Positions 43,200-51,571 of a DNA stretch of 64,000 bases are shown here, piece by piece. The position numbers and the translations under genes were made by a program. The notes beneath the pieces were generated by a model. The model was not told where the DNA came from and ran no database searches. It saw nothing but the letters and a program-made list of their open reading frames with translations. This DNA is from Hyphococcus aureus (lineage in GTDB: Bacteria > Pseudomonadota > Alphaproteobacteria > Caulobacterales > Parvularculaceae), in the NCBI RefSeq assembly GCF_042643165.1, contig NZ_JBHRSH010000001.1, positions 1 through 64,000 on the forward strand. The letters run 5' to 3'. Position 1 is the first letter of the stretch; every line of letters starts with the position of its first letter.

Positions 43200-44951
43200 T
43201 CAAACTAATTGCAACGCAGCCTGACGCGCATAGGCGCCGCCATTTTCAACAAGCTCATCATGCGTGCCCGTTTCAATGATGCGGCCATTGTCCATCACCA
43301 CAATCATGTCGGCGTCTTTAACGGTGGACAAACGATGCGCAATGACAAGCGTTGTGCGGCCCGCTGTTAGCCGCTTTAACGCGTCCTGAATTTTTGCTTC
43401 GGATTCCGCATCAAGTGCTGACGTCGCTTCATCAAGCAACAGGATCGGCGCGTCTTTCAGGAACGCGCGCGCAAGCGCGATACGCTGGCGCTGCCCCCCC
43501 GACAAAGTCGCGCCGCCTTCACCCAGCACCGTGTCATAGGCGTTCGGCAATTGCGCAATGAAGTCGTTGGCCGCCGCGTTCTCCGCCGCCTGAATGATTT
43601 CCGCGCGGCTCGCCCCCGGCCGGCCGAAGGCGATGTTTTCCAGCGCCGACATGTTGAACAACACCGCTTCCTGACTGACCAGCGCCATGCGTGCACGCAG
43701 GGAACGCAGCGTCACCTGTGTTATATCTTCGCCATCGATGAAAATGCGCCCCGACGCCGGTTCGTAAAGACGCGGCAGCAAATTCATCAAGGTCGATTTT
43801 CCAGCGCCCGAGGCGCCGACCAGCGCCACCATCTGGCCCGCAGATATGTCGAGCGTAACGCCCTCCACCGCCTTGCTGGCGTCACCGTAAGAAAAAGAAA
43901 CATTGTCAAATCGGATGGCGCCCGGCCCCGGCGGCAGATCGAAAGCGCCTTCGGCGTTTTTGATCGTTGGCTGGGCGTCGATCAGCGACAACATCCGCTC
44001 AAACGCGCCGAAGCCTTCCTGCATCACGGCGTTCAGGGTGCCAAGGCCTCGCGCCGGTTGCGACAACAACAAAAGCGCCGTCATGAAGCCGGTGAATTCA
44101 GAGAATGTCGTCGCGCCCGATGAAATCCGCCAGGCGACAACGCCGATAATCACCGCCACCGCCGCAGAGCCTGCAATGAAAATCACCGGTTCATTCAACG
44201 CGCGCGCATAAGCCATTTTCTTCAGCACGACCATGCGTTCGTCAAAGGCGTCGCTCGCCCGCGCGCGTTCAAGCGGCTCGATCTGATAGGTCTTCACCAT
44301 GCGGGCGCCGGAAACGCTCTCGCCGATCAGCGCGGTCAGATCGCCCGCCTGCTCCTGCGCCTTGCGCGAAGCGCCGCGCAGCATCTTGCCGATGCGCGCC
44401 ACAAAAACACCGACAATCGCATAGATGACGATCACGATCGCAAACAGAATTGCGTCGAACCATAGCATGGCGATGCAAAGCCCGGCAAAGGTCAGCGCGT
44501 CACGCACGCCATTGGCGAGGCGGTTCAAGGTTTCCCGCAAGACAGTGATGTCATTGGTGAACCGCGCCATGAACTGGCCGGAAACCTCGCCGCGCAATTG
44601 CGCGAAGTCGAGTGCGGTCATTTTGTCGAACATGTCATTCTGGATATCGCGGAGCGCCGAAAGCGCCGCCCCGGCATTGAGGCGGCTGATGGCGTATAGC
44701 GCGCCCGCATAGACCAGCCCGAGCCCGACAATCGCCAGCGGGCCAAAAGAGGCGACCCGGCCCAACGGCGCCGGATCATCGCCCGCGCCCGAAAGCCCCG
44801 CAAAAACCCACTCCACGCCAAAAGCAATGGCGGCGTTCGCGCCCGAATAGACCGCCATGCCGGCGAGCGCGAGCGCGAGCCGCGGCCAGTAGCGCACAAG
44901 ATAATCCCGCCACAGGCGCCGGGCGAGAGACACTGTCGATTGATCGGCCAA
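43200..44951 (-). CDS. msbA: MsbA-like lipid A/lipid ABC flippase
   Basis: This 583-residue half-transporter has an N-terminal exporter domain with six helices and a C-terminal ATPase with Walker A V-G-A-S-G-A-G-K-S-T near 378-387, signature L-S-G-G-Q-R-Q-R near 482-489 and Walker B I-L-L-L-D-E-A-T-S-A-L-D near 504-515. Length agrees with MsbA. The start is a TTG at 44951 with AGGAAAGG upstream. It is divergent from the acyltransferase-waaA-lpxK-lpxL genes, which supports a lipid A-core flippase over a drug exporter. Confidence 0.88.
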   Translation of the reverse strand: MADQSTVSLARRLWRDYLVRYWPRLALALAGMAVYSGANAAIAFGVEWVFAGLSGAGDDPAPLGRVASFGPLAIVGLGLVYAGALYAISRLNAGAALSALRDIQNDMFDKMTALDFAQLRGEVSGQFMARFTNDITVLRETLNRLANGVRDALTFAGLCIAMLWFDAILFAIVIVIYAIVGVFVARIGKMLRGASRKAQEQAGDLTALIGESVSGARMVKTYQIEPLERARASDAFDERMVVLKKMAYARALNEPVIFIAGSAAVAVIIGVVAWRISSGATTFSEFTGFMTALLLLSQPARGLGTLNAVMQEGFGAFERMLSLIDAQPTIKNAEGAFDLPPGPGAIRFDNVSFSYGDASKAVEGVTLDISAGQMVALVGASGAGKSTLMNLLPRLYEPASGRIFIDGEDITQVTLRSLRARMALVSQEAVLFNMSALENIAFGRPGASRAEIIQAAENAAANDFIAQLPNAYDTVLGEGGATLSGGQRQRIALARAFLKDAPILLLDEATSALDAESEAKIQDALKRLTAGRTTLVIAHRLSTVKDADMIVVMDNGRIIETGTHDELVENGGAYARQAALQLV

Positions 44952-45043
44952 AAGGGCTTCCTTTCCTGAACGCCTATTGTCGCGAGCGCCGCGAATGGAA
45001 GCAAGCTATTGACCCCGCGTGGAAATTGAGGAACCCCGGAGCG

Positions 45044-45766
45044 ATGCTGAAACGCCTTCTCAGAAGCCCTTTCGTTATGCGGGCGGCCGCGAGCCTGATC
45101 GGGGCCTATATCGGCTTCGTCTACGCCACCTCGCGCTGGACGATTGAGGGCCAGTCCCATGTGGAGGAGGCGCTCAAGGGCGGCAAAGGCGTGATCCTCG
45201 CCTTCTGGCATGGGCGTCTTCTCATGACGGCCGCCGTCAGGCGCCATACGGATTCGCGGGTTTTCATGCTGATTTCCGCCCATCGCGACGGCGAGATCAT
45301 CGCCAATGGAGTCTCCCGCTTCGGGGTCGAGTTCATCCGCGGCTCCGCAGCCAACCCGAAAAAGCCGGGAAAAAACAAAAGCGGCGCCTCGGCGATCGCC
45401 CAGATGGTCACCGCCCTCGAACAGAACGCAATTGTCGGCTTCACCCCTGACGGCCCGCGCGGGCCCGGTGAAAAGCTGAAGCCCGGCGTCATCCGCCTCG
45501 CCCAGATGAGCGGGGCGCCGATCATCCCCGCCGCCTATTCCGTGAGCCGCGGCATGCGGCTTTCCACCTGGGACCGCTTCCTGCTGGCCGCGCCCTTCTC
45601 GAAAGGCTATTACGTGGCGGGCGCGCCCATCACAGTCCCTGCGGAGGCGAGCGGCGACGCGCTGGAGCAGATCCGCGCCGATGTCGAGACCGCGCTGATC
45701 GCCGTCACCCGTGACGCAGATGCGCGCGCCAAAAGCAAAAGACGAAGAAAAACAGAAGAAGACTAG
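45044..45766 (+). CDS. Lysophospholipid acyltransferase family protein (DUF374)
   Basis: This 240-residue protein belongs to the DUF374 acyltransferase group, with F-W-H-G-R-L-L-M near 53-60 (catalytic His in an H-x4-D-like setting), R-D-G-E near 80 and F-T-P-D-G-P-R-G-P-G near 136-145. It starts with a membrane helix. In alphaproteobacteria this gene is commonly immediately upstream of waaA, as here (9-bp gap), suggesting a role in lipid A or membrane-lipid acylation; the exact substrate is unknown. The ATG at 45044 has GAGGAA upstream. Confidence 0.9.
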   Translation: MLKRLLRSPFVMRAAASLIGAYIGFVYATSRWTIEGQSHVEEALKGGKGVILAFWHGRLLMTAAVRRHTDSRVFMLISAHRDGEIIANGVSRFGVEFIRGSAANPKKPGKNKSGASAIAQMVTALEQNAIVGFTPDGPRGPGEKLKPGVIRLAQMSGAPIIPAAYSVSRGMRLSTWDRFLLAAPFSKGYYVAGAPITVPAEASGDALEQIRADVETALIAVTRDADARAKSKRRRKTEED

Positions 45767-45775
45767 ACACGCCGG

Positions 45776-47077
45776 ATGACGAGACCGCTTCGCGAGCCGC
45801 TGGGCCTGAAAATTTACCGCACGGTGAGCCGCGCCGGCGCGCCGGTGGCGTCCTTCGCGCTGAAACAGCGCCTGAAGGCCGGCAAGGAAGATGCGGGCCG
45901 CATTGGCGAGCGCCGCGGCCAGGCCGGACGCCCACGCCCCGAAGGCCCATTGGTCTGGATCCATGGCGCCAGCGTCGGCGAATCCCTGTCCGTCATCCCC
46001 TTGGTCGAGCGCCTCAAGGCCGACCGGCCCGATTGTAATTTCCTCGTCACCACAGGCACGGTGACGTCCGCGAAGCTGATGCAGGAGCGCCTGCCGGAAG
46101 GGGCGTTTCACCAGTTCATTCCCCTCGATCATCCTGATTATGTGGAGGCGTTTCTCGATCACTGGCGGCCCGATGCGGCGCTGTTTGTGGAATCGGAATT
46201 CTGGCCGAATTTAATTCTCGCCGCGCGGCGGCGCGCAACATTCATGGGGCTCGTCAATGGCCGCGTCTCGCCGCGCTCTTTCGAGGACTGGCGGCGCCAG
46301 CCCAATGCGATCAAATTCATTCTCTCTTCTTTCGATCTCATCATCGCGCAGGATCCGCAAAACGCCGAACGGCTTTCTGCGCTCTCGGGCCGCAGCATCG
46401 AAACCTATGGCAATCTGAAATACGCCGCGCCTGCGCTTCCCGGCGATGAGGCGGCGCTCGAAGCGTTGAAGACGCAAATCGGCGATCGCCGCCGCTGGCT
46501 TGCCGCGAGCACCCATCCCGGCGAGGAAGACTCGGTCTTGAAAGCGGCGAAAATTCTGAACGCTGTTTTCCCGCGCCTCCTCACCATCGTGACGCCGCGC
46601 CATCCCGGCCGCGGCGAGGAAGTGGCGGCGCTATGCGCGGAACACGACCTGACCTGCGCGAGGCGTTCAAAAAATGAAGCCATTACGCCGGAGACGAAAG
46701 TTTACATCGCTGACACGTTGGGCGAGCTTGGCCTTTTTTACCGGCTTTGCGATGTCAGCTTTGTCGGCGGCAGCCTGGTGGATAAGGGCGGGCACAATCC
46801 GCTGGAGCCTGCGCGCCTTGGCGCCGCGATCCTGCACGGCCCCCATGTGTTCAACTTCGTTGAGACCTATCGCGAAATGCGGCGCACCGGCGGCGCGGCC
46901 CTGACCCGCAATGAACGCGAGATCGCATCGGCGGCGACGCGGCTGTTCTCCGACGCCAAAACACGCGCGGCGATGACAGACGCGGCCCGCAAAGCCGCAG
47001 AAGCCGGCGCGGAACGTATTCTCGGTGAAGTCTGTGGTAAAATCGAACCCGCGCTTCCAAGCGAGACTGCGCATTGA
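45776..47077 (+). CDS. waaA: 3-deoxy-D-manno-octulosonic acid transferase
   Basis: This 433-residue GT-B enzyme transfers Kdo from CMP-Kdo to lipid A precursor at the inner face of the membrane. Visible are W-I-H-G-A-S-V-G-E-S near 60-69 (catalytic Glu), E-S-E-F-W-P-N-L near 141-148 and G-G-H-N-P-L-E-P-A near 337-345 (donor site). Length matches the family. The stop overlaps the lpxK start (TGATG). Confidence 0.96.
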   Translation: MTRPLREPLGLKIYRTVSRAGAPVASFALKQRLKAGKEDAGRIGERRGQAGRPRPEGPLVWIHGASVGESLSVIPLVERLKADRPDCNFLVTTGTVTSAKLMQERLPEGAFHQFIPLDHPDYVEAFLDHWRPDAALFVESEFWPNLILAARRRATFMGLVNGRVSPRSFEDWRRQPNAIKFILSSFDLIIAQDPQNAERLSALSGRSIETYGNLKYAAPALPGDEAALEALKTQIGDRRRWLAASTHPGEEDSVLKAAKILNAVFPRLLTIVTPRHPGRGEEVAALCAEHDLTCARRSKNEAITPETKVYIADTLGELGLFYRLCDVSFVGGSLVDKGGHNPLEPARLGAAILHGPHVFNFVETYREMRRTGGAALTRNEREIASAATRLFSDAKTRAAMTDAARKAAEAGAERILGEVCGKIEPALPSETAH

Positions 47078-48054
47078 TGCTGACATCCCGGTCTTCGCCT
47101 TGGTTCTGGCGTAGCGACACGCTCGCGGGCCGTGCGATCCGTGCCGCCCTCACGCCCGCCGCCTTTGTCTATCAGGCAGGATACAAAGCGCGCCTCGCCC
47201 TCACCAAACCTTCGCGCGCCGCCATTCCCGTCATCTGCATCGGCAATGCCACGCTGGGCGGAACCGGCAAGACTCCCTTCGCCTTGCTCGTGGCGCAATT
47301 GCTGAAAGAAGAAGGCGTGACGCCTGCTTTCCTGACGCGCGGCTATGGCGGCGCCGAGGCTGGGCCGGCTCTCGTTGATCGCGATCGTCACGATGCGGAT
47401 GATGTGGGTGATGAGGCGCTGCTGCTGGCGAAAGAGGCAATGACAATTGTCTCGCGCAACCGTCCGGCAGGCGCCAGCCTCGCCGCCCGCGAAGGCGCAG
47501 ACGTGATCATCATGGATGATGGGTTTCAGAATCCGACCCTGCACAAGGATTTCTCGATCCTGCTGATTGGCGCGGCAACCGAAACGCCGGGCGCAGGGCT
47601 TTTTCCCGCCGGCCCGTATCGGGAGCCGCTCGAAGAAGCCAAAGCGCGCGCGCAGATCGCCGTCGCCATGGAACGCGATAAAAACGGCGCGGATTTCTGC
47701 GCGTGGCTTGAGCCTGTTGCGCCGTCGCCGGAACGCGTGATTGCGTTCGCCGGGATCGGCCGCCCGGAGAAATTTTTCAAAACCCTCGAAGAGGCAGGCT
47801 ATGAACTTGCGCAGCGCCTCAGCTTTCCCGATCACCACCGCTATGCGCCGGCGGAGCTGCGCTTTCTGGCCCGCGAGGCCAAGCGCGAGAAGGCGCGGCT
47901 GATCTGTACGGAAAAAGACGTCGTGAAACTCCCCGCCGACTTCCGCGAAGACCTTCTCACCTTGCCGGTGCGCATGTGCATCGACGACGCGCCCGCATTG
48001 AAGCGTCATCTCATGAGCGTTATCAACCAAGGCCGGAAAGACAGCGCGGTATGA
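47077..48054 (+). CDS. lpxK: Tetraacyldisaccharide 4'-kinase
   Basis: This 325-residue kinase phosphorylates the 4' position of the lipid A disaccharide. It has the P-loop G-G-T-G-K-T-P near 62-68, I-M-D-D-G-F-Q-N near 146-153 (catalytic D-D-G) and an N-terminal membrane-associated helix. It overlaps waaA by one base and lpxL by ATGA, so Kdo transfer, phosphorylation and acylation are co-translated. Confidence 0.95.
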   Translation: MLTSRSSPWFWRSDTLAGRAIRAALTPAAFVYQAGYKARLALTKPSRAAIPVICIGNATLGGTGKTPFALLVAQLLKEEGVTPAFLTRGYGGAEAGPALVDRDRHDADDVGDEALLLAKEAMTIVSRNRPAGASLAAREGADVIIMDDGFQNPTLHKDFSILLIGAATETPGAGLFPAGPYREPLEEAKARAQIAVAMERDKNGADFCAWLEPVAPSPERVIAFAGIGRPEKFFKTLEEAGYELAQRLSFPDHHRYAPAELRFLAREAKREKARLICTEKDVVKLPADFREDLLTLPVRMCIDDAPALKRHLMSVINQGRKDSAV

Positions 48055-49001
48055 CCATGACGCAACCCGTGAGCGAAAGCGAAGACATCCCGCTACCCGA
48101 GCGGCGGGACCGGCCCGTGACGCTTTTGCACCGGATTGAACTCGCGGTCGTGGTCGCCCTCACCGGCCTGTTCAAACTGCTCGGCGTCGATCTCGCTTCC
48201 AGCGTCGCGGGACATTTCATGCGCCATGTGGGACCGCTTATTCGCCCCGTCTCACGCAAGGCGGAGCGCAGCCTCGCCCTCGTCAATCCCGACTGGTCGA
48301 AGGCGCAGATCCGCGCCGTTGTAAAAGACGTCTGGGAGAATGTGGGCCGCACCGCCGCCGAATTTCCACATCTTTCCTATCTACGCGAATTTGAAAGCAA
48401 TGATCGTGTGGAAATGATCGGCAAGGAAAAGCTCGACGCGATTATCGCCAGCGACAAGCCGTCGATCCTGTTCGCGCCGCATTTCGCAAATTGGGAGCTT
48501 GTCCCATCAATCCTGCATCACGCAGGACTCGATTACAGCTTCGTCTATCGCGCCGCAAATAATCCGCTGACGGATGAATATATCATCAACCATCGCGGGC
48601 GCGTCATGTCGCGCCGCCAGGTGCCCAAAGGAAAACGCGGCGGTCGCGCGCTGGTGGACGCGCTGAAGGAAGGCCGCTCCCTCGCTATGCTGGTGGATCA
48701 GAAACTCAATAGCGGCATATCCGTGCCGTTTATGGGGCTGCCCGCCATGACGGCGCCGGCGGCGGCGCGGCTGGCGCTCAAATATAACGCCCCCCTCATC
48801 CAGATCGAGCTTCTGCGCCTTAAAGGCGCGCATTTCCGCTTAACCGTGCATGACCCGTTAGCATTCACACCGACCGGCGATGCAGCCGCTGACGCGGAAG
48901 CCCTGACCATAAAAATCAATGAAGCGCTGGAAGCGCAAATCCGCGCAAATCCTGGCCAGTGGCTGTGGTTTCACCGCCGCTGGCCAAAAGAATTATATTG
49001 A
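48051..49001 (+). CDS. lpxL: Lipid A lauroyl/myristoyl acyltransferase (LpxL/HtrB-like)
   Basis: This 316-residue LABLAT-family enzyme adds a secondary acyl chain to Kdo2-lipid IVA. An N-terminal membrane helix (about 30-52) is followed by the active-site block F-A-P-H-F-A-N-W-E-L near 142-151 (His and Glu of H-x4-E), R-G-G-R near 202 and V-D-Q-K near 219. The ATG at 48051 overlaps the lpxK stop. LpxL and LpxM cannot be separated from sequence alone. Confidence 0.92.
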   Translation: MTMTQPVSESEDIPLPERRDRPVTLLHRIELAVVVALTGLFKLLGVDLASSVAGHFMRHVGPLIRPVSRKAERSLALVNPDWSKAQIRAVVKDVWENVGRTAAEFPHLSYLREFESNDRVEMIGKEKLDAIIASDKPSILFAPHFANWELVPSILHHAGLDYSFVYRAANNPLTDEYIINHRGRVMSRRQVPKGKRGGRALVDALKEGRSLAMLVDQKLNSGISVPFMGLPAMTAPAAARLALKYNAPLIQIELLRLKGAHFRLTVHDPLAFTPTGDAAADAEALTIKINEALEAQIRANPGQWLWFHRRWPKELY

Positions 49002-49349
49002 TCAGTCCATGCACATGCCGACATAGGCGATATTGACGCCCGCCGCCGCCGCAGAACAACTGTTCGAATAGGTTCTGTCATCACAGCCGCAAACCGGGCG
49101 GTACTCACGGGTGCATATTTGCGGTTTTGGTTTGCACACCCCCGCCGCGTCAGCGATGTTTTTGCAGGCGCCTAACTCCATGGCGCAATAGTCGCCCTCG
49201 GCGCCGCACTGAAACCCGGCGATCCCCCCGCAAATGCCGCCTGTCTCGCCCGGCGCGGGAGAGGTGTTTTCTGCGCCGTCGCTATCGGATTCGCTCGTAG
49301 CGGCGCAGGCGGCCAGCAGGAAAAAGATGATCCCCGCCAGCGCGCGCAT
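49002..49349 (-). CDS. Kazal-type domain lipoprotein
   Basis: This 115-residue protein has a lipoprotein signal (F-F-L-L-A-A-C, Cys14), an acidic Ser/Asp linker, a Cys-rich segment and a C-terminal Kazal-like inhibitor domain with Y-R-P-V-C-G-C-D-D-R-T-Y-S-N-S-C near 80-95. Kazal domains inhibit serine proteases; bacterial examples are surface or periplasmic and may protect against external proteases. Its start overlaps the bacterioferritin stop by one base, so the two are probably co-transcribed; the functional link is unclear. Confidence 0.82.
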   Translation of the reverse strand: MRALAGIIFFLLAACAATSESDSDGAENTSPAPGETGGICGGIAGFQCGAEGDYCAMELGACKNIADAAGVCKPKPQICTREYRPVCGCDDRTYSNSCSAAAAGVNIAYVGMCMD

Positions 49350-49828
49350 CAATCGTCGCCTTTATGCATTTGCGATTGCAGATAGTTCTGCTCGCCAACT
49401 TTGCCGATCAGGTCGAGCTGGGTTTCGAGGTGATCGATATGCTCTTCCTCGGATTCGAGAATGCTCACGAGCAGCGCGCGCGAGACGTAATCCTTGACGC
49501 TCTCGAAATAGGCGATCGCTTCTTTATAAAGCGGATGGGCGCGCTGTTCGGCCTGGAGGTCGCATTCAAGCGCCTCCTTCACTGTCTCGCCGATATAAAC
49601 CTTGTCGAGGTCCTGAACATTCGGAAGGCCGTCGAGAAACAAAATGCGCTCGATCAACTCGTCCGCATGTTTCATCTCATCAATGGACTCTTCATATTCA
49701 ATCTTGGCGAGACGCTCAAAGCCCCAGTTCTTGAACATGCGCGCATGCAGAAAATACTGGTTGACCGTCGTCAGCTCGAGCCGCAGAGCCTTGTTGAGAT
49801 AATCGATGACCTTTTGGTCGCCTTTCAT
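49349..49828 (-). CDS. bfr: Bacterioferritin
   Basis: This 159-residue four-helix ferritin starts M-K-G-D-Q-K-V-I-D-Y-L-N-K-A-L. Ferroxidase ligands appear as E in L-E-L-T (18), E-Y-E near 51-52, H in M-K-H-A-D and the E-x2-H near 127-130 (E-E-E-H). The heme-ligating Met is present near M52 (S-I-D-E-M-K-H). AAGGAGAGG lies about 7 bp before the ATG at 49828; the longer frame to 49912 is ignored. It stores iron; the ferredoxin gene next to it helps release it. Confidence 0.95.
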   Translation of the reverse strand: MKGDQKVIDYLNKALRLELTTVNQYFLHARMFKNWGFERLAKIEYEESIDEMKHADELIERILFLDGLPNVQDLDKVYIGETVKEALECDLQAEQRAHPLYKEAIAYFESVKDYVSRALLVSILESEEEHIDHLETQLDLIGKVGEQNYLQSQMHKGDD

Positions 49829-49947
49829 GGGGCGCCTCTCCTTTTGATTCCTTGGGACAAAATAGAGAACGCGTGCGTGCGCGAAAGGTTTTTCTTTGCA
49901 AGCGACTATCACTCGCGCAGAAAAATTTTTGATTTTTGATGGAACGC

Positions 49948-50142
49948 TTACTCGGCGGCGAGTTTCGTGGCGCCTTGATCTTCGTCACGCGTTGTTTCGA
50001 TGAGCTGCGCCACGTCAGGCAGGCATTTGCCGCATTGTGGGCGGCGTCCGCAGCGGCGGAAAACCTCAGCGACATTGCGCGCGCCATGGCTTGCAGCCGC
50101 AAGCTGACGGTCCTTCAGCGCATTGCAAATACACACATACAT
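49948..50142 (-). CDS. bfd: Bacterioferritin-associated ferredoxin
   Basis: This 64-residue [2Fe-2S] protein of the BFD family starts M-Y-V-C-I-C-N-A-L; the four ligands are C4, C6 and the pair in Q-C-G-K-C. It delivers electrons to bacterioferritin to release stored iron. An ATG 15 bp upstream (50157) is an alternative start. The bfr gene lies 119 bp downstream on the same strand. Confidence 0.9.
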   Translation of the reverse strand: MYVCICNALKDRQLAAASHGARNVAEVFRRCGRRPQCGKCLPDVAQLIETTRDEDQGATKLAAE

Positions 50143-50239
50143 CGGATTTCGCCGCATCCCTTGAACGCCGGCGAAGAATCCTGACCGGCCCATGAAACAT
50201 GGGTCAGTTAAGAATGATTGTCAATAACAAAGAGTAAAG

Positions 50240-51241
50240 CTATTCGCCGCCGGAAGTGTCCACTTGGGCCGCCGTCACATTGGCCATGGGATCAAGCGTC
50301 AGCTGCGGGTCCACAAGCTGACCGGCCCATTTCATGGACCAGTGGAGATGTGGCCCTGTCACCCTGCCGGTCGCCCCGACAGCGCCGATAATATCGCCCT
50401 TTTCCACCCGCTGGCCCGGCTTCACATCGATCCGGGACATATGAAGGAACGCACTCTCAAGCCAATGTCCGTGATCGAGGAGGACGAGCCCGCCCTCAAA
50501 ATACATATCGTCCTCGGCGAGCCGGACGACGCCCGGCGCCGGGGCGTGGATCGGCGTGCCCGTGGGCGCGGCGATATCGAGCCCGGAATGGGGCCGCTTG
50601 GGCTCGCCGTTCAAAATCCGCTGGGAGCCGAAAACGCCGGAAATACGCCCGGTCACCGGCCAGTCGAAACCTAACGACCAGTCGGCGAGGCTCTGGGTCT
50701 CTTTGCGAGCGGCTTTTTTGAGCGCCGTATCCACAGCGATCTTGGCGAGCTGTTCTTCTGTGAAGCCGGAGACCTTGGACTGGTCGAGGCCGTCAATGCG
50801 CTGAACCGGAAACTCGCGGTCTTCAATCTCTATGGAGCGGCGCTCCACGGTTCCGTCAGGAAGCGTCACCACGACCAGCGCCGTCAGCGCGCTGTCACGC
50901 CCGAAACCGAGAAGAAAACGTCCGTCGTCGTCAACCATGACGTCATCGCCATCGAGCTTCACTTTGGCGCCGATTTCGGTCTGGCCAAAGAGGAGGCCGC
51001 CCTGCGCATAAGATCCGTCGAGCGAAAAATGCTCAGGTGCGCCAGCAAAGACTTTCTGTCGCTCGGCGACCTCGTTCATGGCTTCGGCGTAATTGGCGCG
51101 CCGGGCGAGGTCCTCCTTGCCGTCGTCCTCTTCCACATTGAAGATTTTCGTCGACGGCTTTTTGGGAAGGCCCTTGGGTTCTTCCTGCGCAAGGGCGGGA
51201 AGCGTCAACGCCGCAGCGATGAATACGAACAGGGGTTTCAT
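50240..51241 (-). CDS. M23-family peptidase (murein endopeptidase-like), exported
   Basis: This 333-residue protein has a signal peptide (F-I-A-A-A-L-T-L-P-A-L-A, cleavage near 18), a beta-rich middle part and a C-terminal LytM/M23 domain with R-P-H-S-G-L-D-I-A near 211-219 (first His and Asp metal ligands) and G-P-H-L-H-W-S near 289-295 (second H-x-H). All zinc ligands appear present, so it may be an active D,D- or D,L-endopeptidase and not merely an amidase activator. AAAGGAG precedes the ATG. The start overlaps the DUF2093 stop by 4 bp. Confidence 0.92.
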   Translation of the reverse strand: MKPLFVFIAAALTLPALAQEEPKGLPKKPSTKIFNVEEDDGKEDLARRANYAEAMNEVAERQKVFAGAPEHFSLDGSYAQGGLLFGQTEIGAKVKLDGDDVMVDDDGRFLLGFGRDSALTALVVVTLPDGTVERRSIEIEDREFPVQRIDGLDQSKVSGFTEEQLAKIAVDTALKKAARKETQSLADWSLGFDWPVTGRISGVFGSQRILNGEPKRPHSGLDIAAPTGTPIHAPAPGVVRLAEDDMYFEGGLVLLDHGHWLESAFLHMSRIDVKPGQRVEKGDIIGAVGATGRVTGPHLHWSMKWAGQLVDPQLTLDPMANVTAAQVDTSGGE

Positions 51242-51486
51242 TTGGCGGCTCCTTTGAGGCCGAACCCGACCATGGACGCAGCAGCGTCGGCGTAAGGCTC
51301 CTGCTTGTCGACATTCCAGTAACGCAAGGCGCGCAGCGGAATGCGCACGCCAGTGACCGCGCAAATCACAAAGGCGCCGGGCTTCACGACATGAAATTCC
51401 GCATCATCATATTCGATGACGGCTTCGTCCTCGGCGTTCATGGAGTCAAATGGGTTCACTGTTCCGCTCACAACTGGGCCGATCAT
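51238..51486 (-). CDS. DUF2093 domain protein
   Basis: This 82-residue protein from the ATG at 51486 (alternatives 51441 and 51528) shows I-E-Y-D-D-A-E-F-H-V-V-K-P-G-A-F-V near 24-40 and A-V-T-G-V-R-I-P-L-R-A-L-R-Y-W near 43-57, the DUF2093 signature seen only in alphaproteobacteria. Function is unknown. It overlaps the M23 gene and follows xseA by 85 bp. Confidence 0.85.
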   Translation of the reverse strand: MIGPVVSGTVNPFDSMNAEDEAVIEYDDAEFHVVKPGAFVICAVTGVRIPLRALRYWNVDKQEPYADAAASMVGFGLKGAAK

Positions 51487-51571
51487 GGTCTGGCGTTCTC
51501 GCCAGGCATCAATACCGCGCGGCCACACCCTTAGTCAAAGGTTGGGCAAAGGGCCGGATCAGCGGCCGAGC

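Noticed and set aside
44618..46162. 514-residue minus-strand open frame
   Set aside because: Antisense shadow of the DUF374 acyltransferase and waaA genes, both of which have clear family motifs.
46867..48030. 387-residue minus-strand open frame
   Set aside because: Antisense of waaA/lpxK; Arg/Gly-rich composition typical of a shadow frame.
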